From Lonicera japonica (taxonomy: Eukaryota; Streptophyta; Magnoliopsida; Dipsacales; Caprifoliaceae), in the NCBI GenBank assembly GCA_021464415.1, contig CM038469.1:9960501-10024500 (forward strand): a stretch of 64,000 nt of DNA. The letters are read 5' to 3'. The first letter of the stretch is position 1. Every line of letters starts with the position of its first letter. The notes under the pieces were generated by a model. The model saw only the letters and a list, made by a program, of their open reading frames with translations. It had not been told where the DNA came from and did no database searches. Shown here one piece after another: positions 24,168 to 36,967 of this stretch. The position numbers were made by a program, and so were the translations under genes.

Positions 24168-25460
24168 ATGGCCGGTAGAGGGGTGAATCAACTCAAGGAG
24201 AAAGTTGAAGCAAATCAAGCGGCTGTCGAGAATTCAATGAAAGAGATTGAAATCAAGCAGGATCTGTTAGGAGCAAGGTAAGATGAGCTAGATACAAAGA
24301 TGAGGTTCGTGCAAACCTTTGTCACTACTTTTCAGGCCATCTTCAATACCCAGTTTGGGTGGATCAAGCAGATGCATGGTAGATCCTAATGGAGATAAAA
24401 GTGGATCGACCCCATCTCTCAAAAACCAAACTATAAGGGAATTCCAGAAACTCCATTTATGTACCAACCAAAAGGTGTTCCATCGGCCAATACTACCAAT
24501 GATAAGTGTAGGTGGGAACCAAGGAAGCAGGAAACAGTTGTCGTAATGGGAAGCAATCAGTTCTCTAACAATTACAGGGTACCAAATGATGAATTCCCTC
24601 GCTATGATGGTGATGATGTAATCAATTGGCTTCAATATTGCAATTAATTTATTTATTTTTTTTTTTATTAATCCCATACCTATAAATGAGAGGTGCTATT
24701 CACCTCATTGTACCTCAGTGGGAAGGCCAGAAAGTGGCTATTCATAAGATTTAAATCTCTAGTTTATGTGAGCTGGGATCTATTCAAAAGAGAAGCCATC
24801 AAACAGTTTTCTAAATAGGGTTATTCCAATGTTGTGGCAGAAATGCATGAGTTAAAGCAAATCGTTAACGATGAGGAGTACCAAAATAGGTTCCAAGATT
24901 TGAGAATTCAAGTACTAGAGACAGAACCAAACATGACTAAGTCTTACTTCATATCAAGTTTCAATGGAGACTTGCAAGCAGCATTGAGAAACCTTGTATA
25001 TATGCTTAAACCAAACTCTCTAGATGAGGCAGTTACATTGGCAAGGCTGCAGGAAAGAGGATTTAACTCATTATTGGCAAAGGCTAAAACACCAACCACC
25101 TCCGAAACCATCACTAGCTCCATGCCTAACTACAAAAACTACCCGACCACTTCACATCCTATTAGCAATCTCTAACAGTACAAACCTCCCTCCACCTCAA
25201 CCAATCCTACCCCTAAACCAGAATAAAAAACATTAGCCTTAACCAACAAAACAACCATTCCCAATGCAACCTTACCCAGCAAAAAAATATCACCAGCTGA
25301 GATATAAGCCAAAAGAGAGATAGGTTTAGGCTGCAATTGTGATAAGCCATACACTTAATGCCATAGATGTAAGAAATTCCAAATTTATCTTATTAATGGG
25401 GAAGAGGAAATAGGAGAAAATAATGGGGAGGTTCAACCCAAAACAGACACTACAAAATGC
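24168..25460 (+). pseudogene. Gag of chromovirus E
   Basis: ATG at 24168 opens a Glu/Lys-rich N-terminal helix (MAGRGVNQLKEKVEANQ) ending at an early stop. After frame changes comes FPRYDGDDVINWLQYC (24590-24645), the conserved gag start. 24834-25175 is open and contains the capsid core (FQDLRIQVLETEPNMTKSYF, then FNGDLQAALRNLV). A residual CDKPYT-stop-CHRCKK around 25340-25375 is a broken CCHC-like knuckle. It is non-functional. Confidence 0.8.
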
Positions 25461-26145
25461 CCACAAGAACAAACTGCTGATGATAGTTTGGGTATTTCAA
25501 TGCATGCCATTACAAGAGGAAAACCATGCCAAACTTTGATTTTGAAGGGTCAAAGCAAAAAAGTACCACTGAGCATTTTGGTAGACTTTGGTAGCACTCA
25601 CAGCTTCTTAGACCCGCACACGGCCAAGTAACTTATCCATGTACATAAAGATGGGCACAAGATTAATGACTTTGCAAGGAAGTACTAATGCAAGTGGGGA
25701 GTTGAAAATTGTTTCTGGCAATTCCCTCTATAGTTTATGCATAACTCAACAGTGTACTTTCATCGGCCAACTAAATTTTGTAGCAGAGAAAGCGGAGAAT
25801 ACCGTGGCAATACTTAGTGAAGTGTTTCAGCTGCTAATTGATTATGGTGAACTTTTTGAAGAGCCAAAAGGACTGCTACCTGCTAGAATGCATAACCATC
25901 TGATTCCCCTCAAACTAAGGGCTGAACCCTTCTCCATTTGACCCTATAGGTATCCACATGTACAGAAGAATGAGATCAAGAAAATAATGAAAGAAATGCT
26001 AGAAAATGGCATCATTAGACCCTCTTCTAGTCCCTTTGCCTCACCGTTGTTGTTAGGAAAAAAGAAAGATGGTAAATGGCGTTTGTGCATTGACTTTAGA
26101 GAATTAAATAGCCTTGCTATCAAAGATAAATTCCTAATCCCTGTT
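25461..26145 (+). pseudogene. Protease and RT N-terminus of chromovirus E
   Basis: The protease region reads TLILKGQSKKVPLSILVDFGSTHSF. The active-site triplet is DFG (25584-25592) instead of DSG, the same change as in copy 1, so it predates the duplication. The RT start follows with a stop at FSI-stop-PYRYPH, then [19 protein letters not shown] and [12 protein letters not shown]. The coding sequence stops at FLIPV, where solo LTR B2 is inserted, and resumes at 54709 with the expected next residues. Confidence 0.87.
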
Positions 26146-26539
26146 TGTGATGCCCCGAATTCCTTTAGGAGTTTTAAGCCTCTGGAACCCTGTTAATCAT
26201 GGTGCCGTATGCGACGGCAGGTTTAAAATACATAATTTAGAACTTATTTAGTAGAAAATTATATGTAAAGCCTCATTTTTAAGAAAATTTTAGCATGTGG
26301 AGTTTGTAAAGTTAATAAATCCAAATCTAGAAATAGATAAACAAAGTTTAACTAGAAATAGAACTCCATATCTTTAAAGTTCTCAATCAATAGAAATTAA
26401 ACACATCAATATAAAACAATCTATCCAATAAGGTTCCAAAGTTAATTAAATGGCTTTACATCCCCTATGAATTAAAGAATATTCAAGTTATACAAATCCA
26501 CTAAATACATGAAAGCTAAGTCGCCTACGAATGACTACA

Positions 26540-28045
26540 AGTTTGGCAGTCGAAACCTGCATAGGATACGTGGATTTTAACCTTTGAACCTTCCCTTGTA
26601 AGAATATGTTTACTTTACTAACTAAACAACAAACACGATGTCTTTGAACTGTTCTGCCATTTGTGTAAACGACAACATATTTTACATAGGAAACGGCGAT
26701 TACTATCTCATAGAAAGATATTCATGAAATTTTCTAATGGATGGGATAATTAATGTTTTTCCATAATAGCAAAGGGGTACGAAGCGAAGCAACTCATTCC
26801 CTAGTTTAAGCTACATCAAGAAGGAAAATAAACTAGTTCCAACATGAAATTATCGAGTCTATTTCTTAGCAATGGTCGTGAAGTAAAACAACGCATTCCT
26901 GATATAACTAATCCGAAATAGAGATAATAATTTCATTATAAAAAGGTTTAACATGAATTATGTGTTAAAATCTCATGGTTTGAAAGAAAGAAAATTAAAT
27001 AGTGAATCCTTACAATGAAACGAGCTGAAATTTATGGAATAAATTGGTCAACTAATCGGTTATCACTTAAAATAGACAATACAAAGTCTAAATGACACAT
27101 ATAGTGTAAGAAGCACTCAAAATATCATTAAATGAATCAAAGATGAGCTAAACAGAGTTATAAACCTTCTATGGAGTTTTTAAGAACTCTTCATAATATC
27201 TACAAAGAGGGAAAAAGGTCCATAGATGGGGGAAGTGGACTACAAGCTTTATAGAACTATACAAATATATTGTATTACCATTAACAAACAAGAATTAAAT
27301 ATAAAAGGCATATAAAGTCTAATATTTAGATGAAAATACCTAAAAAGCTTGTAGGATGAAAAGATTGAAAAAGAAAAAGATTCATAATTATTTATCAAAC
27401 TTTAAACATGGATTGGGCTACTAATCACCGGAAATTATATCGTGATTAACCTCTGTAACCTTAGTAAAAGACTACTCCATAATGAATGTGAAAGCAAATA
27501 TTATAGAAGAAGAAATCATTATTACAATCAAGAAAACTTATAAGAAAAATGAAGAAGAGAAACTAATGTGAGCTCTCCCTTCTCTCTATCTCTTGTTCTT
27601 GATGATAATCTAGATCATAATAATAAGCCTAAAATAATACAAATATAACTAAACAATTACAAAAAAAGCAAAAGAAAATATCAAGGGAGCAAAAATCCCC
27701 AAAATAAGGCCAAAAGTAGTGGGTAGTCGGTGCACTCGCCAGGCCATGATCGATCATGGTTATACCCATGATCGATCATGGAAGTGTTCTGCCAGCCAAA
27801 ATGCATGCCCTGATTGATCATGACTATACCCATGATCGATCATGGGTCTGGGATTCCTCAAAAACAGCATTTTGCAAGCCTCCAAACTTGCTCTTGGTCA
27901 ATCTATGTAATGCCATTGTATCACATTCCTACAAACACATATAAACCTACAAAAAGAATACAACTCGAGCCATATTAGATACACCACACACTAAGGCACA
28001 AATCTCAAGATAAGCCGATAATTTGTCAAAGTTAGTATAACAAAC
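26540..28045. other. B2-specific segment, unclassified LTR-like
   Basis: B2 matches B3 up to the ACTACAAG near 26530 and again from about 28050, but this 1.5-kb segment is absent from B3, which has about 430 bp of unrelated sequence there. Its first 150 bp also occur in B1 (3150-3302). It contains a cluster of palindromes at 27744-27845 and a gag-less, AT-rich body that resembles the control region of another LTR subfamily. No gene is seen. Confidence 0.45.
27744..27845. repeat. Cluster of CCATGATCGATCATGG palindromes
   Basis: Three perfect copies of this 16-bp palindrome (27744-27759, 27766-27781, 27830-27845) and one degenerate copy (27809-27823) are arranged as two pairs, with TATAC in the spacer of each pair. 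Related GATCGATC motifs occur in the control regions of B3 (53058-53095) and B2 (about 54264). This suggests a binding site in the LTR promoter. Confidence 0.6.
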
Positions 28046-28260
28046 GCATCAATTGACTCCAGGAAAGAGCTTATGCAAGACAATATTTTACGTTTATCAT
28101 CGGTCATCTAGGATTTACTCAATTATGCATAGCGATTGCAATCTAAGCCTCAAAACGCGTTAATCGGCTCCAAAAAAGAGCTTATGCAAGACAATATTAT
28201 GTGTTTATCATCAGTCATATAGAATTTACTCTATTGTGCACAGCAATCGCCATCTAAGCC
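28046..28260. repeat. Tandem duplication of about 110 bp in LTR B2
   Basis: Two adjacent units (about 28046-28155 and 28156-28260) share AGAGCTTATGCAAGACAATAT and the following TTTATCATC...GTCAT. The second unit leads into the block with degenerate AAGGCTAGGTCCCCC repeats (28255-28490) that also occurs in B3 at 30105-30300. Confidence 0.7.
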
Positions 28261-29203
28261 CCTAAGGCTAGAGTATGCAGCCCCCAAGGCTAGGTCCCCC
28301 CGTGGACCACCTAGATATGTAGGGTATGTCGACTCCCACGTCCTCCTAGCTGGACCATAGATTATGCCTCTCTCAAAGCAGGATCCCTGTACACGGATCA
28401 TAGAGTATGCTTTTAATATACCAGGGTCCCTCTACGCGAACCAGGATATGTAGCCACCAAAGCTAAGTCAACCCCATAAATCATTAGTGCCTGTCTATAC
28501 TCAAAATAGCATATATATCAAGTAAATTATGTATATCAATAAAATATGTACTCAACTTATACATATATTGCATCTATATATACATATAGATATCTCAAAT
28601 CACATATTCGTTTACCAAAAGCTTATATGGTTATCATATACTGAACATATAATATTCCATATATGCACTATACGTATAACCAAATATGTATACGTGATAG
28701 GTGGATAGATTTACTGAGTACGATAATAATTTCAACTTAAGAAGTATCTAATGTACATGTTCCATCTAAGGAACTAATAGCCATCGCATCATTATATCCA
28801 TGTAATACTCGAACAATTCGAATAAGCGAACTTGTGATCTATTTTGTAATAAACCCTTGGTTTGGTAGAAATCTCATTTACAATCACTTAACCCATTCAA
28901 TGGCTTATGTATCCCATTGACGTAATCAATATAACTTTTGGTGGTGAAAGTATATGCATATCAAACCCACAATTTATCAACCATGTAGCTAAGTTAGGAA
29001 ACAATGTTGTTACCAAAAGAGTGGGTCTCCACTAAGTCGGGATATTTGTAATTCAATAGAATGTGTATTTCGTCTACATCATGCAAACAAGTTATATAAA
29101 AATACAACTTCATCTCATATACTCAATATATATCTAAAGCTCTTTATAGTCGTATACAATTACTAGCTAAGCATACAATTGTGTAAATAGGGTTTCTTGT
29201 ATA

Positions 29204-31017
29204 TATGATGCCCCGAATTCTATTAGGAGGTTTAAGCCTTCGGAACCTGGTTAATCAAGGTGTCGTACGCGACGGCGAGTTTAAAGTACATAATTTAAAA
29301 CTTATTTAATATAAAACTATATACAAAGCCTCATTTTGAGAAAAATTTGGCATGTAGAGTTCGCAAGTTTAACCAATCCGAACCTATAAAATTATAAAAT
29401 AAATCTAATTTATAGAATATGAACTCCACATTTAGAAAGTCCTTAATAAATAAAACAAATCAAACAATCCATATGTAAATAATTCCTCCAAAAAGGTCCC
29501 AATTTTTATATAAAAGGATTTACATCTCTTAAGAATAAAAATTGAATACAAGTTTAGTGGTACAAATTATACAAATCAACCAAGTATACAAAAGCTTAGT
29601 CATCTACGAACGACTACAAGTATTATAAGGTCATCAGAGGTGTCTAATCACGTACTCGTGCTACCCCCAAGGAAGTACCTACAAAACCGTTTGAAAAATA
29701 GGAGTGAGCCAAAGACGTGTTCAATGGGAACTATATGAGTTTGGATAAGAAAATACATTTAGGAATGCACATGCAACGAGAGATTATGAAAGTAATTTGA
29801 TTTGCATTAAGCTTATACGTATCTTCCATTTCTAAAACTATTTATAAGTATCTATAGATTTATAAATATTAATGTAATGAAAACCATTTTACATGCAATG
29901 CACCCCAAGTGCTGTCCCATCCCCGTAAATACGATAAAGTATGTATCACCAAGATATTAGTAAAATACCAATAATATTTATAAGTTTATTTACAAGGTAA
30001 ATATAGTCGTAAAACAATGTAGGCACTAATCTTTTAATCATAAATACCAATAATCTTTTAGTCGTAAATATAAGTTTATTTACTCTACTGTGCACAGCCA
30101 TTGCGATCCAAGCCCCAAGGCTAGGGTATGCATCCCCTAAGGCTGGGTCTCCTCGTGGACCACCTAGATGTGTAGGGTATGCAACAAGCTAGGTCCCCCT
30201 ACGGACCATAGAGTATGCCGCTTCTAAAGCGGGATCCCTCTACACGGATCAGGGTGTGTAGCCGCCAAGGCTAAGTCCCCCCATGGACCATTAGTGCCTT
30301 ACGAAACCGAAACATCAATAGAAAGCATTTTTAAAGGTGTACACTCGTTTGTAGTACACATACATGTACACACACACACACATATATTAATTCATATATT
30401 CCAGCTAGTTTCGTGTACCAAGAGCGTATTTAGTTTCTCTATATGCACAACGATATATGTGTACGTAGTGAGTAGACAGATTCAAGGACAATGATAATAG
30501 TTACAACTTCAAATATCTCTACATATATATATACCATATAAGAAACTGATACCATTACATTATTATATCCATGTAATACTTGAACACTTCATTGAGTGAG
30601 TTAATAATCTACTAGTAATAAGCTCTTAGCTTGACAAAATGCCATCCGTAAGGTAATTATCCCATTCTATTTCATATGCATTTCATGGATATAATCATAA
30701 CGACTTTTGGTAGTGAAATCATGGATTAACCCACTATTGTCAAATGTGTAACTAAGAAAATATTGGTTAATACCAAAATGGTGGGTCTCTACCACATTCA
30801 TGGTATTAGTAATTCAAATGGCATGTATATACTATATACATCATAAGAACAATATATATAAAACTCCATCTTAATATACTAAATTTGTTCTTAACCTCCT
30901 TAGTTGTATAATTATCAATTTAATCCATCATCAACTCAATAATACATGTAGGATCAATTACATATATTATCTAGGGTACCAAATTCATATCAAAGTATAT
31001 TATTAGTTATAACTTGT
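29204..31017. mobile_element. Solo LTR B3, left part
   Basis: Starts TATGATGCCCCGAATTC, with TG changed to TA at the terminus, after GTATA (29199-29203). Its right part is 52433-53540, ending GAGATGTTACA, followed by GTATA (53541-53545). This perfect TSD shows insertion into LTR B2. Summed length is 2922 bp, with no internal region. It is interrupted at CTTGT (31013-31017) by the Tat element. No gene. Confidence 0.88.
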
Positions 31018-31657
31018 TGTGAGAATCCGCAAATGCGACCCCCGGGTCTCGTCCCCGTTCGTTGGGCGTCTGAAACGTCGGAACGGATTCCGTCGTTCCA
31101 TTTGCTGGAGTATTTTGATAATTCCTATCACGTGTCCCTATGTTTTATTTCTAGATGCAAAAGAGTCCGTTCAGAGTCGCCAGTACGTTTTACGAGAAAA
31201 CGGACAAAAAGGGTCGTGTAAGAGAAAAGGCTATAGACAAGCCTTTCTTTACACATTTGTCTACGAAACTAGGATTCTATAGGGTTCGGGAACTATATTA
31301 CAGTTTGGGAAGGTGTTAAGCACCCATTCCTCCCTTTCGGTCTCTAATGGTCTTTTATATGTTTATTCTATGTTAAAAAACTTGGATGCTTTTACTGACA
31401 GTCTACTACTTTCTAAAACCCTAATTTCTGGGGAAAACGGGAAAAGGGATGAAAACCTTTGTGTTCCGAGATCCGATGTTCTTTATTTATTGAAAGATGT
31501 AAGTACGAATGACAAAACCTTTTGTTTTTGAAAGAATGTCCCGTATTATTTCTCAGATAATGACGGTTTTCTTGTGTAGTGATTACTTTTGTAAAAGTTC
31601 GGATCTTTATATTGGAACTTAATTTAATATGGAATTAGAACTCTTGAGGGGAGTTCA

Positions 31658-34290
31658 TGTAACACCCCCGCCTTAATATACAGGACAACACCCGTAATTA
31701 AGGCCTGGAATGTTACTAACCCATCTTAGATTGACTAAAATGGGTATATATGTAAATACATAAAGAAATTCAAATAGTAATATCATGCGTGTTAACAATA
31801 TTTTCATAATCGTACTGATGATGATAGTACCGTTCATAAGCATGCATACATGCATACAACCATGACACAAAACCAATTAAATAAGTTCAAGCAATATATA
31901 ACACTTCGGGCTAGCCGGGGCTTCCCAAGATAACATATACACAACAAATTGATGAATTCGTATTAAAGCTCTCTATTTCGATCCCGAACCCGCCGTCTCA
32001 TTAACATCACACGTCCCCTATGTACCTGTAATAGTTAGAAAACGGGGTGAGCTCACAGCTCAGTAGGGGAGTGAAGGGCATATATTAAAAAAAATAGGTT
32101 TATAAACATATCTTTCAAACCACGTGTAATTTATTAATATCAACAAGATCCATGTTCATCAATTGACTACGCATGCACGTGCTAATACAATTTACCTCCC
32201 GTATCAACCGATTACCATACCGTAGAGAGCCTAAGCTGTAAGTATATTCCCATGCCACCGAGATGTCGAATCATCAAGCTGATACCCTGGGATCAATTGT
32301 CCCGATCCCATATGAATATAGATAGCAACAGTCCTGGGACTAATCATTCCGATCCCATATAAGCATTGATAACAACCAAACTATAATGCCTTGCCAATTT
32401 GCCTAGGTTCCCGAACTCCACACCGGTGGCTTATAGGCGGCCAAACATTGCTCCCCCAGGGGTTTAGGGCTTTTCAACCCAAGGGCACCGGGCCCTGCCT
32501 ATTTTTCCCATCCCGGCAAGCACTATGAAAACAGATATTCACATCACCCTTGGTCATCCACGACCAAGTACAATCATTTCCAAGAGATCAATCAAGCAAT
32601 CATATCCGATAAGACAATATCAAGATAAAAATGAAACTTCCATGAATTTTCCATGACATGTAACCTCCGAACAGATATATATATATATATAAATGAGCTC
32701 TCAGCATCATGATAAGAGATAAATGCCCATTCGGTAGGCCATAAGGGAATTCGAGCTTGCTGAAGAATCTTCAAGATTGCGGTTGACACAAAAATGATGC
32801 ATAACATGCATACATGCTCTTTATGACAACTAAAAACAACACATGCCACTTAAACTTCATTCATCATGTATCCATGTTCCTTAGTATATACATAATCCAT
32901 TTACAAATCCATTTGAATATCGCCAAGCATGTATATCTAAGGAACATCACTCACAAGTCTATATTACATAAATGTTAAGTTCAAATGGCATATCTTGTTA
33001 CAAATCACATGCTCATGGTTTTATGAATCATAAAACATCATCATCCTCATTAAATATCCTCCAATAATAACTTAATTAAAATTCTTAATCATCAAATATT
33101 AACATAGTAACCCAATTCATTAACCAAATGAATTTACTCAAATTATGGAGTGGACTTTGGAATATTTAAGAAATTATTCAAGATTCCCGCGTAGGAATCA
33201 ATACCGCATACCAATCTTGTAAAATTCACCAAAAATTCATTCCTTATCCTTTTTAGGTAATTCCAAAGCCATAAGTTAGGTATTAAACTATATTTTAAAA
33301 TACATACTTGATACTTCACTTTTATCATTACCAATCTGCCCAGATTTAATCAAAACAGTGGCCAAAATATGTTATTTAAACTACCGATTTCAATAATCGA
33401 GCAAGAACTCAACATATGTGTATAAACTTATTTAAAAACATATAAACAAGTTTATTAAGTTTCAAAAACCAAGAAAATACCCCTACCTCAGTTTATGCGT
33501 GAGAAAGAAGAAAGAAAGTTGATGCTCCAAGCCTTCTCCAAAGAGTCCTCAAGGTAGAAGATGATGAATAGGAAGCTAGGAGGTGTTTCGGATGTTTTTC
33601 GATGTGTAATCCTTCGATCGGAAGTGAAAATAGGTAAGAGACGCTCAAAAACACCTATCTTTCTCTCTCTAGAACTCTCTAGAGTTTAGTGGAAGTTGCT
33701 GGTTCGAAAATGGTTGAAAAATGGCTTAAAACGAGCTAAAACCGACTTTAAGTCGGTTGCTACAGTAACCGCGCAAATTTTTTGGTTCTGGAGCACTATT
33801 TTTGTTTTGGCCATAACTTTTGACTCGGAACTCCGATTGAGGCACTCTTTATATCCACGGAAAGGTATTTCAAAGCTCTAAAACTTTCTAAGAGGAAGGT
33901 TTCCCAAATTATGGACTTATTTTTCCCAGAAATTCACCGAAAACAGCGCTCTGCCGAACGCTATCAAACCACTAGAATTTAGCGACGCGCCTACTTCGCC
34001 CCCTGTTTTGACCCACGAGGAGTGCAAATTAGCTTTCGGGAAAAACACAAAAGTTGTAGAATTATGCAAATACTAGACACTTGCACGAGCGAAACTTCAA
34101 TCGGATAAGTAACGGAGGAATTACGATAGCCCAAAGTTAGCTCAAATTAACGAATCACAAAGAACCCAAAACTTCCTATTTACCACCCGAAATTAATTCG
34201 GACCACCCGAATCACTAAAAGATCACTTACATGAGTGTAAAGAAACCTAATACAACATACTTAACATTAATATGAACACGGGGTGTTACA
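31658..34290 (-). mobile_element. Solo LTR D (Tekay-type subfamily) nested in the Tat 3' LTR
   Basis: 2633 bp, TGTAACACCCCC to GGGGTGTTACA, with perfect TSD GTTCA (31653-31657 and 34291-34295). The other Tat LTR shows the empty site with a single GTTCA at about 51548. It is related to LTRs A0, A1 and A2 but diverged: it shares the GC-rich block (32395-32515 here, inverted) and the region near its 5' end. No coding content. Confidence 0.95.
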
Positions 34291-34821
34291 GTTCAACCGG
34301 ACGTATCACAATCTATGAAACAGATAAGATACACCGGGTTTTAATTCCTATGTAAGTTTTACCGGTCCGGGTTTTGAAAACAAAATTTTATCCGAATGGT
34401 AATATACTTATTCTTCCGATTTTGCAAATAATTTTATCAGGGTCTTTTTGTTTTGAAAACAGTAGACTACTTTGTAACTTGGCAATAAGTTTATTCAAAT
34501 AAAACGTGGACTGAACAAGTTCACATATATATAATTTAAATACTAGAAGAGACTTTCTTTACCTTCCCGACGAGAATAATAATACGAAAGAAAATATAAT
34601 ACGGCGGAGAGATTTTCGACGATGATGATCTTTTCCTTCTTCAGATATTTTCGAGAATTCAATTCCAAAGACGGGACACGCCGAATGTCGAGAATAGATT
34701 CGATAATTCTTCAAAAATGAGACGAGAATTGAGAATGCTTGATAAGGGACTAGAAAATCAGATATAAGCCAATAATTCTTCAATCCCAAGTTCCCTCCTC
34801 AAACCCTTGGGGGTGTTGGCC

Positions 34822-35033
34822 TATTTATACTGCTCGGGGAAGATTGTCGCGCGACATATCCCCAGAAAGGGCAAGTGTCGCGCTACATAGTGTACAATGT
34901 CGCGCGACAAACGGCTGAAGTGATGTTTCTGATAGACTGATTTATCAGAGAGTGGATGGTCTGGTGTCAGGAGGAATTGTCGCGCGACATAGGAGTGATT
35001 GTCGCGCGACATATCAGTGATTGTCGTGCGACA
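34822..35033 (-). promoter_or_regulatory. Tat 3' LTR promoter: TATA box plus six TGTCGCGCGACA palindromes
   Basis: On the minus strand a TATAAATA box (34822-34829) is preceded by copies of the 12-bp palindrome TGTCGCGCGACA. Perfect copies are at 34845-34856, 34898-34909, 34978-34989 and 35000-35011; one-mismatch copies are at 34876-34887 and 35022-35033. The nearest copy ends about 15 bp upstream of the TATA box. The layout is that of clustered activator or repressor sites in a U3 region. Confidence 0.75.
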
Positions 35034-35172
35034 ATCTCTCTTAAAAATAAGTTTGTTGGCCAACAAACCCTTTCGGGGTAGTTTCGGGTGCTCGGGTGGG
35101 TCCCGAACCCAAAAACAGTAGTTTTCAAAGGTCGTTAGGGTTCTTGCGGGGTCACAAATCGGGGTGTCTACA

Positions 35173-35192
35173 GACCCTCTCGACTCAAGCTC
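35173..35192 (-). other. Putative polypurine tract of the Tat element
   Basis: On the minus strand the bases just before the 3' LTR read GAGTCGAGAGGGTC, with a purine run GAGAGGG three bases from the LTR. This is the position expected for the plus-strand primer. The tract is short, so the call is moderate. Confidence 0.45.
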
Positions 35193-35384
35193 CTTGCTTG
35201 CAAGGAGTTGAGGCGACTGGAAGAGACCATGGTCCATGGCTCCCGCGAGAACTCTAAGAATGTGTGCGTATGCAAAAAAAAGTGTTCGTGAGTGCCTCCG
35301 GAGAGGGCTTTGTGTTTGGTTTTGCCTCCGGAGAGGGCTTTTGTTACCTCATTGCCTCTTTCAAGGGCTTTCATTTGCTTTGCT

Positions 35385-36042
35385 TGCCTCAGATGGGAGG
35401 ACTACCATTGTTCTATTAGCCTCAGATGGGAGGACTATCTTTTGTTCCACTTTGCGCCTCAGGTGGGAGGACTACCATTGCTCCACTGTGCCTCTCTTGG
35501 AGGGCTTCGTCTTAGGTGGGAGGACTACCATTTGCTACCCTGTGCCTCTCTGGGAGGGCTTCGCCTCAGGTGGGAGGACTACCATTAGCTACACTGTGAC
35601 TCTCTGGGAGGGCTTCGCCTCAGGTGGGAGGACTACCATTGCTACACTGTGCCTCTCTGGGAGGGCTTCGCCTCAGGTGGGAGGACTAGCATTGATATAT
35701 TGTGCCTCTCTGGGAGGGCTTCGATCTTCTCGCCTCAGGTGGGAGGACTACCATTGCTACAATGTGCCTCTCTAGGAGGGCTTTTGATCTTCTCGCCTCA
35801 GGTGGGAGGACTACCATTGCTACACTGTACCTCTCTGGGAGGGCTTTTGATCTTCTCGCCTCAGGTGGGAGGACTACCATTGCTACACTGTGCCTCTCTG
35901 GGAGGGCTTTTGATCTTCTCGCCTCAGGTGGGAGGACTACCATTGCTACACTGTGCCTCTCTGGGAGGGCTTTCGATCTTCTCGCCTCAGGTGGGAGGAC
36001 ACCATTGCTACACTGTGCCTCTCTGGGAGGGCTTCGCTCTGA
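35385..36042. repeat. Satellite 1: 52/63-bp tandem repeats in the Tat 3' region
   Basis: About twelve units around CCTCAGGTGGGAGGACTACC and CTCTCTGGGAGGGCTT. The first units are about 52 bp. From about 35680 units are 63 bp because of an added GATCTTCTC-containing insert, so the array grew by amplifying a variant. Looser GCCTCCGGAGAGGGCTT motifs extend from 35296 and to about 36135. The long ORFs across it in several frames are repeat artefacts. Such arrays are known in the hypervariable 3' UTR of Tat elements and can seed genomic satellites. Confidence 0.9.
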
Positions 36043-36139
36043 AAAAAAAGGAAAGAAAATTGCCTCTGGGAGGGCTTTTGTGAGTATTTTTGCCTATCGC
36101 GAGGGCTTGTGTTTGTGATTTGCCTCGAGGAGGGCTTGT

Positions 36140-36967
36140 GTTGTATTCCGGTGATGATGGTTGTCTCTCTTAGACTGCTAGAGTGAGAGAGAGAAACTTT
36201 AGTGAGGGCGAAAAAGAGCTTCTCGAGGTCTAATCTTTATCTGGATGTCCGTTTTCCTGTATCTTTTCCGAACTTTACTCTCATGTTTCCCTTGAGTGAA
36301 GATACTTCTCTCAGAAGGCAGTTTTTATATTTCTTTTGCTTTCCGCAGAGTGATGGTCCGAGGTTTTTCCAAATCATCTCTTCTGTAACGTGCTGAAAAG
36401 AAAATTTGTTGAAAGTTCAATCTCTGATCTCTTCTTATTTTTCTCTTTTGGTGGGCCCACATCGTATTCTGTTTTTCGATGCCCTTATTTCTCTCTCTTT
36501 TGGGAAAGACTTTTCCTGGCCTTCTCTGTTTTTGACCAGGAGTCTTTTTATCCCTTTGTTGTGATTAAGAGCCTTACTCACCCAAAACGAAGCCCTGAGC
36601 CGGTTTTGGCCTAGCTGTCACTTTTGGTGTGGCTCTCCCTGTCACTCTGCATTTCTGTTCTCTCACTCGCTTTGGGCGTTCATGCGGGCTTTTTCTTTTT
36701 TCTACTCTTTCAATTTTTTATATTCCCGTCTTATCTTGATATTTTGCTTTTTCTCATTGATGGTCTCGGTCCTTCTAGGAGATCATAGACTACTTTAACT
36801 GTTTATATTTTGTTCTCGCTTTTTTGGAGAGATGATTCGGAAGTCCTCCTTGAATTTTTCATCCTGGGTGTGCGGTTTTTAGCAATTTTTTCAAAAACTG
36901 CTTCTCTGAAGTACCCCTGCAGGAGATAAAATGAGACAAAGGTCAAAAAATCAGGGGAGGGGGGGAT
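36140..36967. other. Tat 3' region spacer, no gene
   Basis: T-rich sequence between satellite 1 and the antisense promoter. ORFs here are short and unsupported. It probably holds upstream sequence of the antisense gene. Confidence 0.45.

Larger units (their letters stand above)
26146..29203. mobile_element. Solo LTR B2, left part
   Basis: Starts TGTGATGCCCCGAATTCC after CTGTT. The right part is 53546-54703, ending GAGGCATTCCA before ATGTC. The flanks CTGTT and ATGTC are imperfect copies of a likely 5-bp TSD, and the interrupted RT reads through the junction, so this is an insertion into chromovirus E without internal domains. At 29199-29203 (GTATA) it is itself split by LTR B3. It probably reads on the minus strand (TG of TGGAATGCC at 54703), but this is not certain. 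No gene is present. Confidence 0.8.
31018..35172 (-). mobile_element. 3' LTR of the Tat element (interrupted by solo LTR D)
   Basis: Bounded by TGTGAGAATCCGC at 31018 and GGGGTGTCTACA at 35172. Removing solo LTR D and one TSD leaves 1517 bp, matching the 1515-bp LTR at 50913-52427. The element reads on the minus strand, so this is the 3' copy. It holds the palindrome cluster and TATA box described separately. Confidence 0.93.

Noticed and set aside
35236..36118. Overlapping long ORFs (up to 179 codons) with a repeated LASGGRTTIATL pattern
   Set aside because: They are produced by the satellite array, open in several frames and on both strands, with no start context or known domain.
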